Source: Betaproteobacteria bacterium (GTDB taxonomy: Bacteria; Pseudomonadota; Gammaproteobacteria; Burkholderiales; Ga0077523). From it: DNA of 64,000 bases. Positions 37,282 to 45,700 of this stretch are shown piece by piece; within the stretch, counting starts at the first letter, position 1, and every line of letters begins with the position of its first letter. Location: contig JADJPK010000005.1 in the NCBI GenBank assembly GCA_016713305.1, forward strand, positions 124,001 through 188,000, in the 5' to 3' direction. The translations under genes were made by a program, and so were the position numbers. The notes beneath the pieces are model-generated. The model did not search any database. It saw only the letters and a program-made list of their open reading frames with translations, and was not told the origin of the DNA.

Positions 37282-40200
37282 CCATGCTCGGAGCGGGTAC
37301 GGTGGAGGTGAGCCGGATCGAGACGGTGGTGGGGAACACGAGCAGCGGCGATGTGGTGTCGATGCTGGGTGCAGGTGGACTGTCGCTGTCGGCGGTGGAG
37401 ACGGTGCTGGGAAGCACATCGACGGACACAGTGACGATGCTGGCGGCGGGAACGCTGGCGGCGTCGAAGGTGGAGTCGGTGATCGGGTCGGATTCGACGA
37501 GCACGGACGACGTGCTGAGGCTGCTGGGAGCGGGAACGACGGCGGTGTCGGCGGTCGAATCGGTGGTGGGCGGCACGGCGGTGGATGTGGTGACGATGCT
37601 GGCGGCGGGCGACCTGAGCGTGTCTGCGGTGGACACGCTGGTGGGCACGACCGGAACGGACACGGCGACGATGCTGGGAGCGGGAACGCTGGCGGTGTCG
37701 GCGGTGGAATCGGTGGTGGGCGGCACGGCCACGGTCGAGGTGGTCTCGCTGTTGGGCGGCGGCGCCTTCGAGGTGTCGTCCATCGACACGGTTGTCGGAG
37801 GAACGGGCACCGATACGGTGACGATGCTCGGCGCGGGTACGGTCGCCGTCTCGGCGGTCGAATCGGTGGTGGGCTCCGGCTCCACCGCGACCGACGACGT
37901 GGTACGTGTCCTCGGCGGAAGCGTGAGCGTCTCCGACATCGAGACGGTGCTGGGCGGAACGGCGACCGAAGTGGTCACCATGCTTGCCGCGGGCGATCTG
38001 AAGACCTCCCTGGTCGACACGGTCGTGGGCACGACGGGTACGGACACGTTGACGATGCTGGGAGCCGGAAGCACGGCGGTGTCTGCGGTCGAGACGGTGA
38101 CGGGAAGTGCGGCGGCGACGGACATCGTGACGATGCTGGGTGGCGGCGCGCTGGCGACGTCGGCGGTGGAGACGGTGCTGGGTGGAACGGGCACGGACTC
38201 GGTGACGATGCTGGGAGCCGGAACGCTGGCGGCCAGTGCGGTGGAATCGGTGATCGGCTCGGATTCGACGACGACGAACGACGTGCTGAGGCTGCTGGGA
38301 GCGACGACGACGTCGGTGTCGGCGGTCGAGACGGTGATGGGAAGCACGGGGACGGACACGGTGACGATGCTGGATGCCGGATCTCTGGCGGCGAGCAACG
38401 TGGAGACGGTGGTGGGTTCGGACTCGACGAGCACGGACGACGTGCTGCGGATTCTGGGTGCGGGCTCGACGGGCATCTCGGCGGTGGAAACGGTGATTGG
38501 TGTCACGGCGGACGAGACCGTGACGATGCTGGCGGCGGGCGATGTGTCGGCCTCGGCGATCGACACGGTGATCGGCAGCAGCGGACGGACTCCTGACCAT
38601 GCTCGGAGCGGGTACGGTGGAGGTGAGCCGGATCGAGACGGTGGTGGGGAACACGAGCAGCGGCGATGTGGTGTCGATGCTGGGTGCAGGCGGACTGTCG
38701 CTGTCGGCGGTGGAGACGGTGCTGGGAAGCACGTCGACGGACACGGTGACGATGCTGGATGCGGGAACGCTGGCGGCGTCGAAGGTGGAGTCGGTGATCG
38801 GGTCGGATTCGACGACGACGGACGACGTGCTGAGGCTGCTGGGAGCGGGAACGACGGCGGTGTCGGCGGTCGAGTCGGTGGTCGGCGGCACGGCGGTGGA
38901 CGTGGTGACGATGCTGGCGGCGGGCGACCTGAGCGTGTCTGCGGTGGACACGCTGGTGGGCACGACGGGCACGGACACGGCGACGATGCTGGGAGCGGGA
39001 ACACTGGCGGTGTCGGCGGTGGAATCGGTGGTGGGCAACACGTCGACGGGCGACATCGCCCGGATGCTGGCCTCGGGTTCGGTGTCGGTGTCGGCGGTCG
39101 AGACGGTGCTGGGCTTCACCGGCACGGACACGGTCACCATGCTCGGCGCGGGCACGGTTGCCGCAAGCTCCGTCGAATCCGTGATCGGTTCGGATTCCAC
39201 GACGACCGACGACGTACTGCGGGTGCTGGGTGGCGGTACCGCCTCCATCTCCGCGGTGGAGAGTGTCCTGGGCAGCACCGCGACCGACACGGTGAGCATG
39301 CTGGCCAGCGGTGACCTTGCGGTGTCCGCGGTCGATACGGTGATTGCCAACACGGGCACGGACACCATCACGATGCTGGGCGCGGGCTCCATGTCCGTGT
39401 CTGCGGTCGAGACGGTGACGGGAAGTGCGGCGGCGACGGACATCGTGACGATGCTGGGTGGCGGCGCGCTGGCGACGTCGGCGGTGGAGACGGTGCTGGG
39501 TGGAACGGGCACGGACTCGGTGACGATGCTGGGAGCCGGAACGCTGGCGGCCAGTGCGGTGGAATCGGTGATCGGCTCGGATTCGACGACGACGAACGAC
39601 GTGCTGCGCCTGCTGGGAGCGACGACGACGTCGGTGTCGGCGGTCGAGACGGTGATGGGAAGCACGGGGACGGACACGGTGACGATGCTGGATGCCGGAT
39701 CTCTGGCGGCGAGCAACGTGGAGACGGTGGTGGGTTCGGACTCGACGAGCACGGACGACGTGCTGCGGATCCTGGGTGCGGGCTCGACAGGCATCTCGGC
39801 GGTGGAAACGGTGATCGGGGTGACGGCGGACGAGACCGTGACGATGCTGGCGGCGGGCGATGTGTCGGCCTCGGCGATCGACACGGTGATCGGCAGCAGC
39901 GGGACGGACTCCCTGACCATGCTCGGAGCGGGTACGGTGGAGGTGAGCCGGATCGAGACGGTGGTGGGGAACACGAGCAGCGGCGATGTGGTGTCGATGC
40001 TGGGTGCGGGCGGACTGTCGCTGTCGGCGGTGGAGACGGTGCTGGGAAGCACGTCGACGGACACGGTGACGATGCTGGCGGCGGGAACGCTGGCGGCGTC
40101 GAAGGTGGAGTCGGTGATCGGCTCGGATTCGACGAGCACGGACGACGTGCTGAGGCTGCTGGGAGCGGGAACGACGGCGGTGTCGGCGATCGAATCGGTG

Positions 40201-40330
40201 GTGGGCGGCACGGCGGTGGATGTGGTGACGATGCTGGCGGCGGGCGACCTGAGCGTGTCTGCGGTGGACACGCTGGTGGGCACGACGGGCACGGACACGG
40301 CGACGCTGCTGGGCGCGGGAACGACGGCGG
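36724..40330 (+). repeat. Three near-identical blocks of about 1 kb at a 1.32-kb spacing
   Basis: The blocks begin near 36724, 38040 and 39400 and stay almost identical for about 1 kb, including synonymous positions, before diverging. A landmark word GTGACGGGAAGTGCGG recurs at 36781, 38097 and 39415. They are much younger duplications than the rest of the array. Both frame breaks of the giant gene lie at the same point of copies one and two, while copy three is intact. Confidence 0.85.
37284..38595 (+). CDS. Giant repeat protein, middle segment in a shifted frame
   Basis: The repeat text continues directly from the upstream fragment but one frame back, starting with LGAGTVEVSRIETVVGNTSS. About 17 units follow before the frame breaks again near 38582, where IGSSGRTPDHARS replaces the repeat; the out-of-frame tail runs on to a stop at 39314. 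Compared with the intact copy at 39897-39920, the first junction lacks one C and the second lacks one G and one C. The net change over both is three bases, so the flanking fragments share a frame. This is probably not an independent gene. Confidence 0.7.
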
Positions 40331-42597
40331 TGTCGGCGATCGAATCGGTGGTGGGCAACACGTCCACCGGCGACATCGCCCGGATGCTGGCCTCGGGTTC
40401 GGTGTCGGTGTCGGCGGTCGAGACGGTGCTGGGCTTCACCGGTACGGACACGGTCACCATGCTCGGCGCGGGCACGCTGGTTACCAGCGCGGTCGAGTCG
40501 ATCGTGGGCAGCGCGTCCACCAGCACGGATGACGTACTGCGGCTGATCGGCGGCGGCACGGCCAACGTGACGGATGTCGAGACGGTCCTGGGTTCGTCCG
40601 TGGCCGACGCGGTGAACATGCTCGCCAGCGGTGACCTCGCCATCTCCTCGGTGGAGACGGTGGTTGCCCACACGGGTACGGACACCATCACGATGCTGGG
40701 CGCGGGCAGCCTGTCCGCGTCGCGCGTCGAGTCGGTGATCGGCAGCTCCGGTGTCGACATCGTGACGCTCCTGGGCGGCACGGCGATGGCGGTGTCCAGC
40801 GTCGAGACGCTCATCGGGACGGCGGCCACGGACACGGCCGAAATGCTGGGCGCGGGCACGATGCGCATCAGCTCGATCGAGACCGTGACCGGAAGCGCCA
40901 GCACCGACACGGTGGCCATGCTGGGCAGCGGCGCCCTCACGGTGTCGGCGGTCGAAACGGTCACGGGCACTTCGGGCACCGACACGGTGACCATGCTGGA
41001 GGCCGGCACGCTGGCCGCGAGCATCGTCGAATCCGTGGTGGGTACCAACTCCACGACGACGGACGATGTCCTGCGTCTGATGAGCACCGGGACGGTCTCG
41101 GTCTCGGCGATCGAGAGCGTGGTGGGTGTCGCGGGCACCGACGTGGTCAAGATGCTGGCAAGCGGAGATCTCTCCGTGAGCGCCATCGACACGGTGATCG
41201 GCCATACGGGTACGGACACGGTCACGATGCTGGCAGGCGGCACCATGAAGGTGAGCGCGGTCGAATCCGTCCTCGGCAGTGCCGGCACCGACACGGTGTC
41301 GATGCTGACGGCGGGCAGCCTCACGGTCTCCGCGGTCGAGACTGTGCTGGGTGCCAGCGGGACGGACACCATCACGACGCTGTCGGCCGGCACCATGGCG
41401 GTCAGCGCGGTCGAGTCGGTCATCGGCTCCAACTCCACGTCGACGGACGACGTGCTGCGGATGCTGAGCGCGGGCAGCCTCGCGGTATCCGCCTACGAGT
41501 CGGTGATCGGCAGCAGCGGCGTGGAGACGGTGTCCATGATGGCCTCCGGCGACATGGCGGTCAGCGCGGTCGACACTCTGGTGGGCTTCACCGGGACGGA
41601 CACCGTCACCCTGCTGGGTGCCGGCACGACGGCGGTTTCCGCGGTCGAGTCGGTGCTGGGCAGCGGCGGTACGGACATCACCAGGCTCCTGGCCTCGGGC
41701 GACCTGGTGGTATCGGGCGTCGAGACGGTGCTGGGCTTCACCGGCACCGACACGGTGTCGATGCTGGGGGCGGGCACCATGGCCGTCAGCTCGGTGGAGA
41801 CGATCGTCGGCTCCAACTCCACCTCGACGGACGACGTCCTGCGCCTCCTGGGTGCCCAGACGGCGGCAGTCTCGGCGGTCGAGACGGTCATCGGCAGCAC
41901 GGGCACCGACACGGTGTCGATGCTGGCAGGCGGAACGCTGTCGGTCAGTGCGATCGAGGGAGTGACGGGTACGACCGGCACCTCCGACGTCCTGCACATG
42001 ATCGGCGGCGGCACGGTCTCCGTGTCGGCGATCGAGTCGGTGGTGGGCTCGGCCAGCACGGACCGGGTCACCATGGCCGCGGCGGACGACATCTCGGTGA
42101 GCAACGTGGAGACGGTCACCGGTTCCGCGGGCGCCGATTCGGTCACCCTGCTGGCCTCCGGAACGCTGACGACGTCCAACGTCGAGACGGCCGTCGGTAC
42201 CTCCGGCGCGGACACCTTCGTCTTCACCGGCAGCACCGGCGTATCGGTGACCGGTGGCGGCGGGGCGGACTCCTATACGGCAAGCTCCGGCAACGACACC
42301 TTCATCTTCACGTCGAACAGCGACTCGACCTCGGGGGCGGCGGACACGATCACGGGCTTCTCGGCGGGCGCTGGCGCGGCGGACGTGCTGGACTTCAGCG
42401 CGATCACCAGCTCCGGCACGCTGCAGACGGTCTCGGGAACGTACGACGCCGGCACCGGTGGATCAGGTGGCCAGGCGATCGTGCGGACGACGGGCGTGCT
42501 GGAGGTCGACACGGACGGCGACGGCTCGACCGACATCCAGATCAACCTGCCGGGCGTGGCGGTGAACGGCCTCAACTCCAACGATATCGCCTGGTAA
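38599..42597 (+). CDS. Giant repeat protein, C-terminal fragment with type I secretion-like end
   Basis: The 25-residue units continue for about 48 more copies in the same frame as the N-terminal fragment. The last 140 residues differ: GGGGADSYT and SSGNDTFIF are close to canonical RTX motifs, ADTITGFSAGAGAADVLDFS resembles the linker found in many RTX proteins, and DTDGDGSTDI looks like a calcium loop. The chain ends with LNSNDIAW, uncharged except for one Asp, as in many C-terminal type I signals. Joined across both indels the protein would have about 5198 residues. The exporter genes lie 8 kb downstream on the same strand, separated only by modification genes. Confidence 0.82.
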   Translation: MLGAGTVEVSRIETVVGNTSSGDVVSMLGAGGLSLSAVETVLGSTSTDTVTMLDAGTLAASKVESVIGSDSTTTDDVLRLLGAGTTAVSAVESVVGGTAVDVVTMLAAGDLSVSAVDTLVGTTGTDTATMLGAGTLAVSAVESVVGNTSTGDIARMLASGSVSVSAVETVLGFTGTDTVTMLGAGTVAASSVESVIGSDSTTTDDVLRVLGGGTASISAVESVLGSTATDTVSMLASGDLAVSAVDTVIANTGTDTITMLGAGSMSVSAVETVTGSAAATDIVTMLGGGALATSAVETVLGGTGTDSVTMLGAGTLAASAVESVIGSDSTTTNDVLRLLGATTTSVSAVETVMGSTGTDTVTMLDAGSLAASNVETVVGSDSTSTDDVLRILGAGSTGISAVETVIGVTADETVTMLAAGDVSASAIDTVIGSSGTDSLTMLGAGTVEVSRIETVVGNTSSGDVVSMLGAGGLSLSAVETVLGSTSTDTVTMLAAGTLAASKVESVIGSDSTSTDDVLRLLGAGTTAVSAIESVVGGTAVDVVTMLAAGDLSVSAVDTLVGTTGTDTATLLGAGTTAVSAIESVVGNTSTGDIARMLASGSVSVSAVETVLGFTGTDTVTMLGAGTLVTSAVESIVGSASTSTDDVLRLIGGGTANVTDVETVLGSSVADAVNMLASGDLAISSVETVVAHTGTDTITMLGAGSLSASRVESVIGSSGVDIVTLLGGTAMAVSSVETLIGTAATDTAEMLGAGTMRISSIETVTGSASTDTVAMLGSGALTVSAVETVTGTSGTDTVTMLEAGTLAASIVESVVGTNSTTTDDVLRLMSTGTVSVSAIESVVGVAGTDVVKMLASGDLSVSAIDTVIGHTGTDTVTMLAGGTMKVSAVESVLGSAGTDTVSMLTAGSLTVSAVETVLGASGTDTITTLSAGTMAVSAVESVIGSNSTSTDDVLRMLSAGSLAVSAYESVIGSSGVETVSMMASGDMAVSAVDTLVGFTGTDTVTLLGAGTTAVSAVESVLGSGGTDITRLLASGDLVVSGVETVLGFTGTDTVSMLGAGTMAVSSVETIVGSNSTSTDDVLRLLGAQTAAVSAVETVIGSTGTDTVSMLAGGTLSVSAIEGVTGTTGTSDVLHMIGGGTVSVSAIESVVGSASTDRVTMAAADDISVSNVETVTGSAGADSVTLLASGTLTTSNVETAVGTSGADTFVFTGSTGVSVTGGGGADSYTASSGNDTFIFTSNSDSTSGAADTITGFSAGAGAADVLDFSAITSSGTLQTVSGTYDAGTGGSGGQAIVRTTGVLEVDTDGDGSTDIQINLPGVAVNGLNSNDIAW

Positions 42598-42676
42598 CGG
42601 GTTGTCCGGGCGGTTTCCCGGGCCGGTTCACCGGTCCGGTGCCGCCGCCCGCCGACCCTGCCTCCTAAAGACCCTG

Positions 42677-42706
42677 CCCCCCGCAGCCGTAAACGGCGGC
42701 GGGGGG
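42677..42706 (+). terminator. GC-rich hairpin after the giant gene
   Basis: CCCCCCGC pairs with GCGGGGGG and GCCG with CGGC around a TAAA loop, with one A-G mismatch. It lies 80 bases after the giant gene and before the glycosyltransferase start. There is no T-tract, so it may only lower read-through or protect the mRNA end, allowing different expression of the giant protein and its modification genes. Confidence 0.6.
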
Positions 42707-42762
42707 TGCGTTCGTCCATGGGCGGCCGCACCCGAATCGATCCATCGTGGGGTGTCCGTCGC

Positions 42763-45700
42763 ATGGCCGAATCCGGGGTCCACAACATCTTCCAAGCGCT
42801 CGAACAGGGCGATCATCCGCTTGCGGCCCAGCGCGCGCGCAGCCGCCTCGCCGATCATCCGACCGACGGCGAGGCCTGGTTCCTCCTGGGCATCGCGGAG
42901 CGCGCACTGGGCGATCCCCGGGCCGCCGCCGAGAGCTACCGGCGGGCGCTGGTCACTCACGACGCCCACGCGGACGTCTGGTTCAATCTGGGCAACGCGC
43001 TGCTGGACTGCGAGGAGCAGGCTCCGGCGCTCGAAGCCTTCGCTCAAGCCGTGGCGCGCCAGCCCGACCATTCGCGCGCACTGCAGCAGATCGTCCGCCT
43101 GGCGGGAATCCTCGGACGCGCAGACGTGGCCGAGGCCGCGACGGCAAAGCTGCTGGCGCTGGAACCGGACAACGTCGACATCCTCACTTCGAGACTTCGC
43201 AGCCTGCGCGAGGCAGGCCGCTGGAACGAAGCGCTCACTCTCTTTCAAGGCTCGCTGCCACGTGGGCTGGAGCATGCCGGCTTCCTCATGGAAGGGCGCA
43301 GGTCCTGGAGCACCAGGGGGGACTACCGGGCGCTGGCCGTGCTGTTCGAACGGCTCGACCAGCTCCAGCCCGGCAACGCGCTGGTCAAGTTTCATCTGGG
43401 TCTGAACCGGCTGCGGATCCAGCAGAACAGCGCCGCCATCGGTCCTCTGCGCGAGGCCGAGGCCTTGGGTCTGAAGGAGCGCGCCCTGTTCGTGAACCTG
43501 GGAACGGCGCTCGCGCGGCTCGACCAGGTCGACGAGGCGCTGCGCTATCTCGAACAGGCGGTGCCCGAATACCACCTGGATCCGAGCGCATACGTGTACA
43601 CGTTCGCGCTCAAACAGAAGCTGTGCGACTGGCGCGGCCACGACACGCTGAAGGAACGGCTGCTCGATCCGGTGCTGGCCCCTGCCAAGGCGGATGCCTA
43701 TCCCGCGCTGCCGTTTCCGCTGACAGCCTATCCGGGGCCCATCGACGAGGCGCAGCAGCTGGTGATCGCGAGGCGTTTCGCCGCCTTCGTGTCCCGCGGA
43801 ATCGTGCCGTTCGAGAGCCACCCCTGGACCGGAACGCACAAGCGGATCCGGGTGGGGTATCTGTCGGCCGACTTCCACGACCATGCCACGGCGCATCTCA
43901 TGCTGGGCATGTTCAAGCGCCACGACAAGAGCCGTTTCGAAGTATTCGCTTACTCGTACGGCATAGAGGACGGCTCTGACTATCGCCGCCGGATCAAGGC
44001 GGAGGTGGAACACTTCGTCGATCTGGCGCCGCTCACCGACCGGGATGCGGCCCGCCGCATCCATGCGGACGAGATCGACGTGCTGGTCGACCTGAAGGGA
44101 TACACGCGCGAAGCCCGGACGGCCATCCTGGCCTACTGCCCGTCGCCGGTGCAGGTGGCCTGGCTCGGCTACCCGGGGAGCATGGGGGCCGCCTACATCG
44201 ACTACGCCCTGGTGGACGCGACGGTGGTCCCGCCATCGCAGCAGGTCCACTACAGTGAGCGCCTGCTCTACATGCCCCACACCTACCAGGTGAACGACGA
44301 CGAGCAGGCGATCGACCCCGACGTTCCCACGCGGGCGGACGCGGGTCTGCCGGCGCGCGCCCTGGTGTTCTGCTGCTTCTGCGCGCACTACAAGATCGAC
44401 CCGACGATCTTCGACGCCTGGATGCGCATTCTCAAGGCGGTTCCCGGCAGCGTGCTGTGGCTGATCGACGGCTACGAGGCCGCGCGCCGGAACCTGCGCG
44501 CCGCGGCCGAAGCGGCCGGCGTGGACCCCAAGCGCCTCATCTTCGCGCCCAGGGAGAAGAAGGCAAGGCACCTGGCGCGGCATCGGCTGGCCGACCTGTT
44601 CCTGGACACCTGGGCCTACAACGCCCACACGACCATGAGCGACGCCCTGTGGGCCGGACTTCCGGCGATCACCTGCCCGGGCCAGACCTTCGCCCGCCGC
44701 GTGGGCGCGAGCCTGCTCAAGGCGTGCGGTCTGGAAGAACTGATCGCGCCCGATCTCGATGCCTACGTCCGGATGGCCGTGGACCTGGCGAGGGACCGCA
44801 AGCGCCGCGATGCATTGCGCGAGACCCTCGCCGCGCGCCGGCTGACGGCCCCGCTCTTCGACACGGCGGGTTTCGTGCGGGACTGGGAAGCGCGGCTGGT
44901 CGAAGTCGCTCCGGTAGCGAAGGACGACCGCGAACGCCGCCAACGCGAGGAAGCCCTGATGATGGGCGCCTTGCAGGCCCTCGACCGGGACGAGAACGCC
45001 CAGGCCGTGACGGCGCTGGAGCCCCTGCTCGATGCCGGCTGCGACCGCCCGGACGCCTGGAACCTCTATGCGGTGGCGCTGCGCCGCCAGAAGCGGTTCG
45101 ACCTCGCGTCCCTGGCCTACCGCCGTGGCATCGGACTCAAGCCCGATTACGCCGAGATGATCGGCAACTACGCCAATCTGCTGCGCGAGCAGGACCACAT
45201 CGAGGAATCCCTGCCGCTCTACCGCGAGGCCGTGCGTCTCGCGCCCAGGAACCGGCCGGCGCTCACCAATCTGGCGGCCGCGCTGGCTGCCTACGGGCGT
45301 CCGGAACCGCAACTCATGGCGCTGTCGGTGGCCGAGGACCTGGAGCCGGACAATCCCGACACGCACTGGGACAAGGCGCTGGCCCTGCTGATGATGGGCC
45401 GGCTGCGCGACGGGCTGCAGGAATACGAGTGGCGCTACCGCCGCAACCAGCCGCCCAAGCGCGAGTATCCGCAGCCGCTCTGGAAGGGCGAACTGCTGCA
45501 CGGGCGGCGCATCTTCCTCCATTGGGAGCAGGGCTACGGCGACGTCATCCAGTTCCTCCGCTTCGTGCCGCTGGTGGTCGCCGCCGGCGGCCAGGTGGTC
45601 CTCGAAGTGCAGCCGGGACTCAAGCGCCTCGTGTCTGGCATCGACGGGGTCGTCGACGTGATCGAAGCCCCCGCCCAGCCGCCCGCCTTCGACGTCTGGC

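Larger units (their letters stand above)
27004..42210 (+). repeat. About 200 tandem 75-bp coding units with a 12-unit higher-order period
   Basis: Units of 75 bases follow one another without spacers. A higher-order pattern is visible between 28.0 and 33 kb. A distinctive unit ending GIIGGGSLA, GILGGGELA or similar recurs near 28011, 28915, 29820, 31113, 32035 and 32949, that is about every 905-922 bases or 12 units. Additional shorter returns near 30191, 33325 and 34605 come after about five units. Units with the longer LRML-type loop keep fixed places within each period. This shows growth by duplication of 12-unit blocks followed by divergence. Confidence 0.85.

Noticed and set aside
37265..37290. 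Programmed ribosomal frameshift in the giant gene
   Set aside because: The intact third copy of the same block shows the expected bases, and there is no slippery heptamer or downstream pseudoknot that I can identify. Missing bases explain it more simply.
26997..41438. Very long open frames on the minus strand across the repeat array (2106 and 2689 codons)
   Set aside because: They are the antisense image of the repeated codons. The period of 75 is a multiple of three, so a frame free of stops in one unit stays free in all. The products are rich in Ser, Pro, Val and Thr with no domain, no start context and no continuity at the array ends.
27004..42210. Regular repeats that might suggest a CRISPR array
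   Set aside because: Units are 75 bases, imperfect, contiguous and coding, without constant repeats and unique spacers, and no cas genes are near.
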